DNA of 41,637 nucleotides from Betaproteobacteria bacterium (GCA_025350245.1 JANXYG010000063.1:1-41637); one strand, 5' to 3'; counted from the stretch's first letter, positions 17,338-28,000 are shown. The notes: generated by a model not told the origin, from the letters alone. Numbers and translations are program-made.

Positions 17338-18477
17338 TTATCGCATGCGGCCAAAGCTCAGTGCGCGCGTGAACAGCCGGCGCAGACCAGGTGCGGTGTC
17401 GAGAACGGTGAGGCCTGCGCCGCGTACCGCCCCCAGGCCAGGTGCGGTGCCCGCGAAAAGCTCCGCGAGCAAATCGGTGAAACGTGCGTTGGCGCCACGG
17501 TCCCGGCGCCGCGACCGCGAGAACGCCCGGCCATCGATCCTGCCATCGCGCGCCAGCGTCTCGGCCGCGATCCAGGCGTCGCGCAGACCCAGATTGAGGC
17601 CTTGTCCCGCCACCGGATGCAGTGTCTGTGCGGCATTGCCAAGCACCACCACGCGCGCATGCGGGCTGTCGCTGGTGCGACGCAGCACCAGCGGAAACAT
17701 GCTGCGCTCCCCCACGCCCACGAACCGCCCCGCCCGCCAGCCGAAGGCATTCTGCAACGCCTGCAGAAATGAAGTGACTGGCAACGTCGCCGTCTGTTGT
17801 GCCAACGCCGGGGCCAGTGTCCAGACCAGCGCGAAGCCATCGCCGCGCGGCAACAGCGCGAGCGGACCGTGTTCGGCGAAGCGTTCGTAGGCGACGTGCC
17901 GATGCGGCATGTCGGTCATCACGCGGGCCACCAGTGCACACACGCCGTAGTCCTTGATGCTTTGTTCGTATCCGAGCGATTCGAGCAGGACGCCTCCACC
18001 TTCGGCGACGATCACGGTCGACGCCGAGAATCGATCCTCGCCCGCCTGGACGGTGGCGATATCGGACGACGCGATCACGGCAGTGACCGCCGTGCCGTGC
18101 CGAACGTCGGCATGAGCGGCGAGCGCCGCAGCCAGGGCGGCCTGCAGATCGCCATAGCCCACCACATGGCCCAGAGCCGGCAAGTCGTTCTCGGCGGCAC
18201 ACAGTTCGGTACGTCCGGGGCCGCCCCGCTGCGAGATGTGGATGCGGTCGATAGGGGTTGTGAGTGGCGCCACCCTGGCAGCGACACCGACCCGGTCGAG
18301 CATCAGCCAGCTGCCGTGTGAAAGGGCGAGTGTGCGATCGCCATCCCTGGCGTCGCCGGCTGCCTTCGCTTCCAGCACCAACATTCGCTGACCGCGAGCG
18401 CTGGCGGCGAGCGCCAGGAACTGGCCGACCGGTCCGGCACCGACCACGATGGCGTCGTAGCCGGTGGTGTTCGTCAT
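17338..18477 (-). CDS. ubiH: FAD-dependent ubiquinone biosynthesis hydroxylase (UbiH/UbiF family)
   Basis: 379 residues. Class A flavin monooxygenase that hydroxylates the ring of ubiquinone precursors. The dinucleotide-binding start is YDAIVVGAGPVGQFLALAAS; the substrate-side motif DRTLALSHGSW and the FAD ribityl motif VVLGNAAQTLHPVAGQGLNL follow. The Asn in LGNAAQTLHP instead of the usual GDAAH is typical of UbiH rather than UbiF, so I favour UbiH (C5/C4-type hydroxylation), though betaproteobacterial members can have different regiospecificity. It follows pepP by 23 nt, the same pairing as in E. coli pepP-ubiH. Confidence 0.88.
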   Translation of the reverse strand: MTNTTGYDAIVVGAGPVGQFLALAASARGQRMLVLEAKAAGDARDGDRTLALSHGSWLMLDRVGVAARVAPLTTPIDRIHISQRGGPGRTELCAAENDLPALGHVVGYGDLQAALAAALAAHADVRHGTAVTAVIASSDIATVQAGEDRFSASTVIVAEGGGVLLESLGYEQSIKDYGVCALVARVMTDMPHRHVAYERFAEHGPLALLPRGDGFALVWTLAPALAQQTATLPVTSFLQALQNAFGWRAGRFVGVGERSMFPLVLRRTSDSPHARVVVLGNAAQTLHPVAGQGLNLGLRDAWIAAETLARDGRIDGRAFSRSRRRDRGANARFTDLLAELFAGTAPGLGAVRGAGLTVLDTAPGLRRLFTRALSFGRMR

Positions 18478-18500
18478 CGCCGGGGGTTGACTCGCGGGAG

Positions 18501-19823
18501 TCAGTCGGTGCCGACCAGGGCCTCGATCGCGGCCACGGTCTTGGCCGGGCTCGTCAGCACCTCGCAGCCGTCGGCGGTTACCAGGACGTCATCCTCGATA
18601 CGGATGCCGATGTCCCAGAACGCTGCCGCCACATTGTCCGCGCGGCGGATGTAGCAGCCGGGCTCGACCGTGAGTGTCATGCCGGGTTCGAGCGCGCGCC
18701 ATGCCCCGTCGCGCTTGTAGTCGCCGACGTCATGTACGTCGAGGCCGAGCCAGTGACCGGTGCGATGCATGTAGAAGCGCTTGTAGTCGCCCGACTCGAT
18801 CACCGACTCGGGCGAGCCGGCGCACAGGCCGAAGTCGATGAACCCGCGTACCAGGACCGCCAGGGCCGCGTCGTGCGGTTGTTCCCAGTGCTGGCCGGGT
18901 CGAACGGCGGCGATCGCGGCGGCCTGGGCGGCGAGCACCAGCTCGTAGATGTCGCGCTGCGGGCCGCTGAAGCGGCCGCTGATCGGAAACGTCCGCGTGA
19001 TGTCGGATGCATAGCCGTCGATTTCGCAGCCGGCATCGATCAGCAGCAGACTGCCGGCCTCGAGCCGCGCACGATTCTCGACATAGTGCAGGACGCAGGC
19101 GTTGGCGCCGCCGGCGACGATGCTCGGGTAGGCCGGCGATGACGAACCATGGCGATGGAATTCGTGCAGCAACTCGGCCTCGATCTGGTACTCGTGGAGC
19201 CCGGGCCGGGTGACACGCATCGCCCGCTCGTGTGCGCCGGTCGAGATTGCCGCCGCCCGCCGCATGCTGGCGAGTTCATGGGTGTCCTTGAACAAGCGCA
19301 TGTCGTCGAGCAGGCGGCGCAGGTCGCGGATCTCGCCCGGTGCCGTCACGCCGCTGCGGGCCTGGGCGCGCACGGCATTGAGCCAGCCGATCGCACGGGT
19401 ATCCCACGCCGCATCGGCGCCGACGTCGGCGAACATCGCGGGCTGGTCGGCGAGCAGCCGCGCCATCTGTTCGTCGAGTTTGCCGATCGGCTGCGCCTCA
19501 TCGAAGCCGAACCCGGACTGCGCTGCCGCGGGGCCGAAGCGGAAGCCGTCCCAGATCTCGCGTTCGAGGTCTTTCTCGCGGCAGAACAGGATACTGCGGG
19601 GCTCGGCGCCAGCCACCAGGACCAGTACCGCCTCGGGTTCGGTGAAGCCGGTGAGGTAGTAGAAATAGCTGTCGAAGCGAAACCGATGGTGCACGTCGCG
19701 GTTGCGGGTGCGTTCCGGCGCGGTGGCGATGACGGCGACGCCCTGGCCCATGGCCGAGGCAAGGCGGTGACGCCGCTGCGCGAAGTGCGCAAACGAAGAC
19801 TGCCTGGAAGCGGGAGCATTCAT
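18501..19823 (-). CDS. pepP: Xaa-Pro aminopeptidase (aminopeptidase P)
   Basis: 440 residues, matching E. coli PepP (441). It removes an N-terminal residue that precedes proline, using two manganese ions. All five metal ligands are present with E. coli spacing: Asp263, Asp274, His357, Glu387 and Glu410. The N-terminal non-catalytic domain carries RFRFDSYFYYLTGFTEPEAV. ATG 19823 gives the family start MNAPASRQSSFAHFAQRR; a longer frame to 19886 is inside murU. A perfect TATAAT ends only 6 nt before this ATG, so a leaderless transcript is possible. Confidence 0.95.
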   Translation of the reverse strand: MNAPASRQSSFAHFAQRRHRLASAMGQGVAVIATAPERTRNRDVHHRFRFDSYFYYLTGFTEPEAVLVLVAGAEPRSILFCREKDLEREIWDGFRFGPAAAQSGFGFDEAQPIGKLDEQMARLLADQPAMFADVGADAAWDTRAIGWLNAVRAQARSGVTAPGEIRDLRRLLDDMRLFKDTHELASMRRAAAISTGAHERAMRVTRPGLHEYQIEAELLHEFHRHGSSSPAYPSIVAGGANACVLHYVENRARLEAGSLLLIDAGCEIDGYASDITRTFPISGRFSGPQRDIYELVLAAQAAAIAAVRPGQHWEQPHDAALAVLVRGFIDFGLCAGSPESVIESGDYKRFYMHRTGHWLGLDVHDVGDYKRDGAWRALEPGMTLTVEPGCYIRRADNVAAAFWDIGIRIEDDVLVTADGCEVLTSPAKTVAAIEALVGTD

Positions 19824-19829
19824 GTTTCG

Positions 19830-21670
<1,841 letters not shown>

Positions 21671-21718
21671 GGCAATATACTTGGCCGATTCTAACAGTCG
21701 CGCCCCGTCCGGTTCCCC

Positions 21719-23953
21719 TTGATCGATCGCTGTCTGCGCCGGCTCGTGCTGGTCACCCTGATTGTCGCGTGGCCCGCATGCGCACAGGAACTCGGTCTGC
21801 GCCTCAAGCTGCAGTCGGGCCTGCTGCTGCCGCCGCCCGCCGGCGCGGCCACCGAAAATGTGCCGATGTTCATCGAGGCCGATCGGATGTCCGGTATTCA
21901 GGACGACAACCTCGAAGCCCATGGCGATGTGCGCTTGCGGCAGCGCGGTCGCACGATCTTCGCCGAGAATCTGTTTTATTCCGCGCGCGATGAGCAACTC
22001 ACGGCGACCGGCAACGTGCGAGTCGATCGCGGTGGTGACCTGCTTGAGTGCGACAAGCTGTTCTTCGACCTGCGTACCGACACCGGGTACGCGGAATCGC
22101 CACGGTTTTATTTCCGGGACATCAAGGCCCGGGGCAAGGCGAGCAAGCTGACCATCGAGAGCAAGACTCGCTACCGCGCCGTTGATGCCACCTACAGTAC
22201 CTGCAAGGCGCCGGAAAAGGACTGGTATCTGAAGGTGCGCAAACTCAGCATCGATCGCGACCACAACAAGGGCGTGGCGCGTGGCGCCAAGCTGGTGTTC
22301 AAGGATGTGCCGATCGTCTACCTGCCGTACATCGATTTCCCGCTTTCCAACGCGCGCAAGAGCGGCGTTCTCAGCCCGACCTACGGTACCACCGGTCAGA
22401 GTGGCTTCGAGTTCACGCTGCCGATCTACCTGAACTTCGCGCCCAACTATGATGCAACCATCGCGCCGCGGGTCCTGGCCAAGCGAGGTCTGATGCTCAA
22501 CAACGAATTTCGCTACCTCGGCAAGACCTACAGCGGACTGCTGAACGCGGAATACCTCGAGAATGACCGCGAGCGCCAGGGCGAGACGCGCTACGGGCTC
22601 GCGTTCCGGCATAACCAGACCTTCATGCCCGGGCTCACCGGCTACGTGAATGTGCAACGAGTGTCGGACGATCGTTACTTCGTCGACCTGTCCAATCGCA
22701 TCGCAGTCACCTCGCAGAGCAATTTGCCGAGGGACGGAAGCTTGAACTACAAGGGCGGATGGTGGAGTGTCGGTGCACGCGCACAGAGTTTCCAGACCCT
22801 GCAGGATCCCAATGCCCCGATCGTGCCGCCATATGCCCGGCTGCCGCAGCTGACCTTCACCGGCCTGCGGGTCAACGAAAGTGGCTTCGACCTCAATCTG
22901 CTCTCGGAGTACGTCTCGTTCTCGCATCCGACACTGGTCAACGGCCAGCGAGCGGTGCTCTATCCGTCCGTTTCGTACCCGCTTCAGACGTCGTTCGTGA
23001 CCGTGGTGCCGAAGATCGGCATGCATTACACCCACTATTCCCTGGGTCAGCAGCTCGGCTATCGCGATACCGACCGCACGATTCCGATCATGAGCCTGGA
23101 CAGCACGGTCACCTTCGAGCGCCAGACCAGGTTCCGGGGGCTTGGATACACCCAGACGCTCGAGCCGCGGCTCTACTACGTTTACATCCCGTTTCGCGAC
23201 CAGAGCCGGCTGCCGGTGTTCGACACGGCTCTTGCCGACTTCAACATGACGCAGATCTTCACCGAGAACCAGTTCGTCGGGAGCGACCGCATCAACGATG
23301 CGAACCAGCTCACCAGCGCGGTGTCCAGTCGTCTGATCGATACGGAAAGCGGGCAGGAACGCGTGAAGCTCACCGTTGCGGAGCGTTTCTATTTCCAGGA
23401 TCAGCGCGTGTCCCTGCCGACCGTGACCACGAACACGCTGAACCGGTCCGATCTGCTCGTGGCGGTCAACTCGCGCGTGAACACCCAGTGGTACACCGAT
23501 GTCGCGGTGCAGTACAACATCAACGACAGCCGTCTCGACCGTGAGACTTTCGCATTGCGCTACAACCCGGAGCCAGGGAAGGTCCTCAATCTCAGTTACC
23601 GCTATTTCCACGACCGCTTCGAACAGACCGACATCTCGGCGCAGTGGCCGCTGAACGATCGCTGGAGCGTGGTCGGGCGCTGGGCCTACTCACTCAAGGA
23701 CCGGACGTCGGTCGCCACCATCGGGGGGGTCGAATACAATGCGGGTTGCTGGGTCGCACGGGCGGTGATGCAGCAGTTCGTCACCTTCACCCAGAACCAC
23801 GTCCGGGCGCTTTTTTTCCAGATCGAGTTCAACGGTTTGTCGAACATCGGCTCGAATCCGCTTGAGATTCTGCGCCAGAACGTCTCCGGCTATCAGCGCC
23901 TGAACGCGCTACCACAAAGCAACATGCACGAAGACTATTATCCGGCGCAGTGA
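21719..23953 (+). CDS. lptD: LPS-assembly protein LptD
   Basis: 744 residues. Outer-membrane barrel that inserts lipopolysaccharide with LptE. A signal peptide (CLRRLVLVTLIVAWPACA) precedes the OstA/jellyroll domain (MFIEADRMSGIQDDNLEAHG, about 50-200), then the barrel with DFPLSNARKSGVLSPTYGTT. The start is TTG at 21719, the only one that yields the signal peptide. Mature cysteines are Cys111 and Cys162 in the N-terminal domain and a single Cys677 in the barrel end (EYNAGCWVARAV), where E. coli has an adjacent pair; one interdomain disulfide could still form. surA follows after 32 nt, the classical order. Confidence 0.95.
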   Translation: MIDRCLRRLVLVTLIVAWPACAQELGLRLKLQSGLLLPPPAGAATENVPMFIEADRMSGIQDDNLEAHGDVRLRQRGRTIFAENLFYSARDEQLTATGNVRVDRGGDLLECDKLFFDLRTDTGYAESPRFYFRDIKARGKASKLTIESKTRYRAVDATYSTCKAPEKDWYLKVRKLSIDRDHNKGVARGAKLVFKDVPIVYLPYIDFPLSNARKSGVLSPTYGTTGQSGFEFTLPIYLNFAPNYDATIAPRVLAKRGLMLNNEFRYLGKTYSGLLNAEYLENDRERQGETRYGLAFRHNQTFMPGLTGYVNVQRVSDDRYFVDLSNRIAVTSQSNLPRDGSLNYKGGWWSVGARAQSFQTLQDPNAPIVPPYARLPQLTFTGLRVNESGFDLNLLSEYVSFSHPTLVNGQRAVLYPSVSYPLQTSFVTVVPKIGMHYTHYSLGQQLGYRDTDRTIPIMSLDSTVTFERQTRFRGLGYTQTLEPRLYYVYIPFRDQSRLPVFDTALADFNMTQIFTENQFVGSDRINDANQLTSAVSSRLIDTESGQERVKLTVAERFYFQDQRVSLPTVTTNTLNRSDLLVAVNSRVNTQWYTDVAVQYNINDSRLDRETFALRYNPEPGKVLNLSYRYFHDRFEQTDISAQWPLNDRWSVVGRWAYSLKDRTSVATIGGVEYNAGCWVARAVMQQFVTFTQNHVRALFFQIEFNGLSNIGSNPLEILRQNVSGYQRLNALPQSNMHEDYYPAQ

Positions 23954-23985
23954 TGCGCCGCTGCGCACGCGAGAGGCCCCTCATC

Positions 23986-25299
23986 ATGAAATTCTTGTCC
24001 GGCTGTTCGGCATTGCTGCTGGTTTCGATCTCCGCCGCCGCGCACAGCGCCACGAACGACGGCGACCGCGCTCGGCAATCGCTGAACCTCGACCGCGTGG
24101 TGGCGATCGTCAACACCGACGTGATCACGCGCCTGGAACTCGACGATCAGGTCAAGCTCGCCACGCGACAGCTGGTCCGGCAAGGAACACCGCTACCGCA
24201 GCGTGATCTCCTCGAAAAACAGTTGCTTGAGCGAATGATCACGACCCGTGTGTTGCGACAGGTCGGCCAGGAAACCGGGGTACGCGTCGAAGATACCCAG
24301 CTCGAGCGTGCCATCGCGCGCATGGCGCAGGAGAACAAGATGTCGCCGGAGCAGTTCCGCGCGGCGATGCGCGATGATGGCATCGACTACGATCGGTTTC
24401 GCGAAGACATTCGTGGCGACATCGTCGTGTCGCGCCTGCGCGAACGGGAGGTGGACGGACGCCTCATCGTTTCGGATGCCGAAGTGGCCAACTATCTGAC
24501 CTCGCAGAAAGCGAGCGGACGCGATGAGGAATACAGTCTGCTGCATATCCTCGTGACCGTTCCCGAAGCGGCGGCGCCGGCGCAGATCCAGGCGAAGCGC
24601 GCCAGGGCCGAGGAAGCGCTGGCGAAGCTCAGGAAAGGTGCCGACTTCAACCAGGTTTCGTCGACCTATTCGGATGCACAGAATGCCCTGCAAGGCGGCG
24701 ATCTCGGCTGGCGGCCGGCCGGTCGGTTGCCGGCCATGTTCGTGCAGGCCGCGGCGACCATGAAGATCGGTGACCTGTCGCCGCTCTTGCGCAGTCCGAA
24801 CGGTTTTCACATCCTGAAGCTGGTGAACAAGCGTGTCGTCGGGCAGACAATGGTGGTGCAGCAGACCAAGGCGCGCCACATCCTGATCCGCCTGAACGAG
24901 GTCGTGGCCGAGGTCGAGGCGAAGCGGCGTCTGATCGAGATCCGCGAGCGCATCGTCAAGGGCGCCGATTTTGCCGAGCTGGCGCGGCTGCAATCCGAAG
25001 ATGCGTCTTCGGTACGTGGGGGCGATCTGGGTTGGCTGTCGCCGGGCGACACCGTGCCTGAGTTCGAGCAGGCCATGGATGCGCTATCCCCGGGGCAGAT
25101 CAGCGCCCCGGTCCAGTCACCGTTCGGATGGCACCTGATTCAGGTGACGGAGCGGCGCACCGAGGATCTGACCAAGGAGCGCGAGAAGCGCATGGCGCAG
25201 CAGGCGATCCGCGCTCGCAAGTCCGAGGAAGCCTTCACCGAATGGGTGCGGCAGCAGCGCGACCGCGCGTTCGTCGAATACCGTTCGGACGAACGCTAA
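23986..25299 (+). CDS. surA: Periplasmic chaperone and peptidyl-prolyl isomerase SurA
   Basis: 437 residues. It escorts outer-membrane proteins, including LptD encoded just upstream, to the BAM machinery. A signal peptide (FLSGCSALLLVSISAAAHSA) is followed by the chaperone domain (NLDRVVAIVNTDVITRLELD), two parvulin domains (EEYSLLHILVTVPE, about 170-270, and QQTKARHILIRLNE, about 280-380), and the C-terminal helix. Both parvulin repeats retain GGDLGW. ATG 23986 gives a proper signal peptide with GAGAGG upstream; the alternative 23950 overlaps the lptD stop. The stop is followed by tandem repeat units rather than directly by pdxA. Confidence 0.95.
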   Translation: MKFLSGCSALLLVSISAAAHSATNDGDRARQSLNLDRVVAIVNTDVITRLELDDQVKLATRQLVRQGTPLPQRDLLEKQLLERMITTRVLRQVGQETGVRVEDTQLERAIARMAQENKMSPEQFRAAMRDDGIDYDRFREDIRGDIVVSRLREREVDGRLIVSDAEVANYLTSQKASGRDEEYSLLHILVTVPEAAAPAQIQAKRARAEEALAKLRKGADFNQVSSTYSDAQNALQGGDLGWRPAGRLPAMFVQAAATMKIGDLSPLLRSPNGFHILKLVNKRVVGQTMVVQQTKARHILIRLNEVVAEVEAKRRLIEIRERIVKGADFAELARLQSEDASSVRGGDLGWLSPGDTVPEFEQAMDALSPGQISAPVQSPFGWHLIQVTERRTEDLTKEREKRMAQQAIRARKSEEAFTEWVRQQRDRAFVEYRSDER

Positions 25300-25304
25300 C
25301 AGTG

Positions 25305-25376
25305 AGATCCACCCCCAGGCTGCGCTGCGCTTCGCCTTCCCCCTCAAGGGGGCGCAGCGTCCTCGGGGGGCCCTGT
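25305..25376 (+). repeat. Post-stop palindromic repeat, copy 5
   Basis: Starts 5 nt after the surA stop: GATCCACCCCCAGGCTGCGC, then TGCGCTTCGCC, CCCCCTCAAGGGGG, GCGCAGCG and CCTCGGGGGGCCCTG. This copy shows the full fold best: CCCCCAGG with CCTCGGGGG outside, CGCTGCGC with GCGCAGCG in the middle, CCCCC with GGGGG at the tip. Confidence 0.93.
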
Positions 25377-25414
25377 GGGCGCTGCCCCTTCGCTTCTGAA
25401 GTCGCTTCGTTCAG
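25371..25414 (+). repeat. Accessory repeat module between two palindrome units
   Basis: CCCTGTGGGCGCTG, CCCCTTCGCTTCTGAAGTCG, CTTCGTTCAGC. The same module, in the same order after a palindrome unit, is found downstream of amgK and, diverged, in the fis-purH gap. Confidence 0.8.
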
Positions 25415-25471
25415 CACCCCCAGGCTGCGCTGCGCTTCGCCTTCCCCCTCGAGGGGGCGCGGCGTTCCTTG
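25414..25471 (+). repeat. Post-stop palindromic repeat, copy 6 (tandem second unit)
   Basis: Second unit in the surA-pdxA gap: CACCCCCAGGCTGCGCTGCG, CTTCGCC, perfect palindrome CCCCCTCGAGGGGG, GCGCGGCGTTCCTTGG. Its first 28 nt are identical to copy 5. It ends at the TTG (25469) that opens the pdxA frame. Confidence 0.93.
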
Positions 25472-25480
25472 GCGAGCGCT

Positions 25481-26470
25481 GTGACGGTGCTGCCGATCGC
25501 GCTAACCACCGGCGAGCCGGCCGGCATCGGCCCGGAGATCTGCATGACGGTCGCGGCGCGGAGCGGTCTGCCGATCGTGGTGATCGGCGATCGCGCGCTC
25601 CTGGAGGCGCGCATGGCGCGGATCGGCGTGGTCGTCGACCTTCCCGTCTACCGACGCGGCGAGGAGGTTCGGGGGCCATCATTGCTGCACGTTCCGGCGC
25701 CGTTTGCCGCTACGCCCGGACAACTCGACGTGCGCAACGCGAACCACGTCGTGGCGCTTCTCGATCGGGCTGCCCGTGGTTGTCGCGACGGCGAGTTCGG
25801 CGCGATGGTCACGGCCCCGGTGCATAAGGGCATCCTGCTCGAGGCCGGTCTCGGTTTCACCGGGCACACCGAATACCTGGCGCACTGGTTCGGGGTCGGG
25901 CGCGTCGTGATGATGCTGGTGGGCGGCGGACTGAGGGTCGCGCTCGCGACTACGCACCTGCCGTTGCGCGCGGTACCAGATGCCATCACTCGGGTCGCGC
26001 TTGCGCAGACGTTGCGCATCCTTCATGCCGATCTGCGCACGCGGTTTGCGATCGCCCGGCCGCGTATCGTGGTTGCCGGTCTCAACCCGCATGCCGGCGA
26101 ATCGGGACACCTGGGACGCGAGGAAATCGATGTAATCGATCCGGTGCTGCGCTCGCTTCGAGCCGAAGGGCTCGATCTGACCGGACCGCTGCCGGCGGAT
26201 ACGCTGTTCCAGCCACGGTATCTGGAAACGGCCGATGCAGTGCTGGCCATGTATCACGATCAGGGCCTGCCGGTACTCAAGTTCGCCAGCTTCGGCCATG
26301 GCGTGAACGTCACTCTCGGGCTGCCGATCGTGAGGACGTCGGTCGACCATGGCACCGCGCTCGATCTCGCCGGCACGGGCCGCGCCGATGCCGGGAGTCT
26401 GCTGGCAGCGTTGGACCTGGCGGCGCTCCTCAGACCGACCGTGTCGGATCCCGCGGCCGTCCACGCATGA
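25481..26470 (+). CDS. pdxA: 4-hydroxythreonine-4-phosphate dehydrogenase
   Basis: 329 residues from GTG 25481, the same length as E. coli PdxA. It oxidises 4-phosphohydroxy-threonine in the pyridoxal phosphate pathway. Motifs: PIALTTGEPAGIGPEICMTV, MVTAPVHKGILLEAGLGFTG, GLNPHAGESGHLGREE and VLAMYHDQGLPVLKFASFGH; the metal ligand histidines lie in the last three. A TTG at 25469 in frame would add four residues, but that codon belongs to the flanking repeat. No clear ribosome site is visible because the repeat fills the upstream region. Confidence 0.95.
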   Translation: MTVLPIALTTGEPAGIGPEICMTVAARSGLPIVVIGDRALLEARMARIGVVVDLPVYRRGEEVRGPSLLHVPAPFAATPGQLDVRNANHVVALLDRAARGCRDGEFGAMVTAPVHKGILLEAGLGFTGHTEYLAHWFGVGRVVMMLVGGGLRVALATTHLPLRAVPDAITRVALAQTLRILHADLRTRFAIARPRIVVAGLNPHAGESGHLGREEIDVIDPVLRSLRAEGLDLTGPLPADTLFQPRYLETADAVLAMYHDQGLPVLKFASFGHGVNVTLGLPIVRTSVDHGTALDLAGTGRADAGSLLAALDLAALLRPTVSDPAAVHA

Positions 26471-26498
26471 TCCCGCTGCCCGCGCCAGGCCGCCGCCG

Positions 26499-27296
26499 AT
26501 GAGCGGCCGTGGCACCGGCCGGCACGTCGCGCGCAAGCGGTTCGGCCAGCACTTTCTCACCGATGGGTCGGTGATACGGCGCATCGTCGATGCGATCGCG
26601 CCACAGCCGCAAGACACCTTGATCGAGATCGGCCCGGGTCTGGGTGCCCTTACCTTCCCGCTGCTCGACCGCATGCCGCGCATGCATGCCATCGAGATCG
26701 ACCGCGACATCGTCGCCCGCTTGCGTGGCAAATTTCCGGAGGCACGCTTGCAGGTCCATCAGACGGACGTGCTCGACTTCGACTTCTCGGGTCTCGGCAC
26801 CGATCTGCGCCTGGTCGGCAACCTGCCCTACAACATTTCGACGCCGATCCTGTTTCACCTTGCCGCCCATGCGCGCGTGATGCGCGACGGTCACTTCATG
26901 CTGCAAAAAGAGGTGGTCGAGCGGATGGCCGCGGCGCCCGGCGGGAGCGAATACGGCCGACTCACGGTGATGCTGCGCTATCGTTTCGGTATCGACAACC
27001 TGTTCGAAGTGGGCCCCGAGGCGTTCGATCCGCCGCCGAAAGTGCGCTCGGCCGTGGTGCGGGTGTGGCCGCTGAATCCCTTGCCGTTCCCGGCCGATGA
27101 CGAGGCCCTGTTCGCGCAACTGGTCACACGTGCATTCACCCAGCGGCGCAAGACCCTGCGCAATGCGGTCGGCCCCTACCTTTCACCAACCGAACTCGAA
27201 GCGATCGGTATCGACCCCGGTGCCCGGCCGGAGACGCTCGGGGTCGACCAGTGGGTTCGCGCCGCAAACGCAGTTTCGAAACGGGCGAGCGCCTGA
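26499..27296 (+). CDS. rsmA: 16S rRNA dimethyladenosine transferase
   Basis: 265 residues (KsgA). It dimethylates A1518 and A1519 of 16S rRNA during small-subunit maturation, using S-adenosylmethionine. Motifs: RKRFGQHFLTDGSVIRRIVD, LIEIGPGLGALTFPLLD (SAM loop), catalytic LVGNLPYNISTPILFHL, and FTQRRKTLRNAV in the C-terminal domain. ATG 26499 starts the protein 28 nt after the pdxA stop. A degenerate copy of the repeat follows its stop after 6 nt. Confidence 0.96.
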   Translation: MSGRGTGRHVARKRFGQHFLTDGSVIRRIVDAIAPQPQDTLIEIGPGLGALTFPLLDRMPRMHAIEIDRDIVARLRGKFPEARLQVHQTDVLDFDFSGLGTDLRLVGNLPYNISTPILFHLAAHARVMRDGHFMLQKEVVERMAAAPGGSEYGRLTVMLRYRFGIDNLFEVGPEAFDPPPKVRSAVVRVWPLNPLPFPADDEALFAQLVTRAFTQRRKTLRNAVGPYLSPTELEAIGIDPGARPETLGVDQWVRAANAVSKRASA

Positions 27297-27302
27297 GTTG
27301 AT

Positions 27303-27380
27303 GTCCACCCCCGGCGTGGGCTGCGCTGCGGCTTTTCCCCAGGAGGCGCAGCATCCTCGGGGACCCCTGCGGACGCGGCC
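27303..27380 (+). repeat. Post-stop palindromic repeat, copy 7 (degenerate)
   Basis: Starts 6 nt after the rsmA stop: GTCCACCCCCGGCGTGGGCT, GCGCTGCGGCTTTTCCCC, AGGAGGCGCAGCATCCTCGG, GGACCCCTGCGGACGC. The central palindrome is broken (TTTTCCCCAGGAGG), the ends are conserved. It also lies at the 3' side of convergent gloA. Confidence 0.8.
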
Positions 27381-27406
27381 TGGTGACCGTTCTTGCGGAC
27401 GATGCG

Positions 27407-27799
27407 TTACGCCGCCGCCTTCTTCTGGATGAACTCGATCTTGTAGCCGTCGGGGTCTTCGACGAATGCGATGACTGTCGTACCGTGCTTCATCGGTCCG
27501 GCTTCGCGGGAGACCTTGCCGCCACGCTTGCGGGTTTCCTCGCAGGCCTGACGGGCATCGTCGACTTCCAGGGCGATATGACCGTAACCGGTGCCGATGT
27601 CGTACGCCGTGGTGTCCCAGTTGTGGGTGAGTTCGAGCACCGCTTCTTCGGATTCGTCGCCGTAACCCACGAATGCCAGCGTGAACTTCCCGTCGGGATA
27701 GTCCTTGCGGCGTAGAACTTTCATGCCGAGCACGCCGGTGTAGAAGTCGATCGAGCGATCGAGGTCGCCCACCCGCAGCATCGTGTGGAGAATGCGCAT
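27407..27799 (-). CDS. gloA: Lactoylglutathione lyase (glyoxalase I)
   Basis: 130 residues. It isomerises the methylglyoxal-glutathione hemithioacetal to S-lactoylglutathione. The four metal ligands His5, Glu56, His74 and Glu122 are at the same positions as in the nickel-dependent E. coli enzyme, and the short loop pattern indicates the Ni/Co class rather than the Zn class. [20 protein letters not shown] is the family opening. It starts 12 nt after the rubredoxin gene on the same strand. Confidence 0.96.
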   Translation of the reverse strand: MRILHTMLRVGDLDRSIDFYTGVLGMKVLRRKDYPDGKFTLAFVGYGDESEEAVLELTHNWDTTAYDIGTGYGHIALEVDDARQACEETRKRGGKVSREAGPMKHGTTVIAFVEDPDGYKIEFIQKKAAA

Positions 27800-27811
27800 G
27801 GCCGTGGTTCC

Positions 27812-28000
27812 TCAGATTTCCATCATTTCGAAGTCGTCCTTGCGGGCGCCGCACTCGGGACAGACCCAGTTCATCGGCACGTCTTCCCAGCGGGTACCGG
27901 CCGGGAGGCCCTCCGCCGACAATCCGGCGGCTTCATCGTAGATGAAGCCGCAGATCAGACACATGTAGGTAGCGAACGGTTTCGGATCGTTGTCGGACAT
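27812..28000 (-). CDS. Rubredoxin
   Basis: 62-residue iron protein with a single Fe bound by Cys14, Cys17, Cys47 and Cys50 (CLICG and CPECG). TRWEDVPMNWVCPECGARKD is the standard second loop. It is a cytoplasmic one-electron carrier whose partner is unknown; a rubredoxin here, next to thiD, is common in betaproteobacteria. The 64-nt divergent region to thiD contains an AT-rich stretch (GGCTAAAATCTTGATTCTAT, about 28015-28034) that may hold promoters for both sides. Confidence 0.96.
   Translation of the reverse strand: MSDNDPKPFATYMCLICGFIYDEAAGLSAEGLPAGTRWEDVPMNWVCPECGARKDDFEMMEI

Noticed and set aside
25305-25471. Insertion sequence in the surA-pdxA gap
   Set aside because: No transposase, no terminal repeats bounding a gene, and no target duplication visible; repeat units alone explain it.
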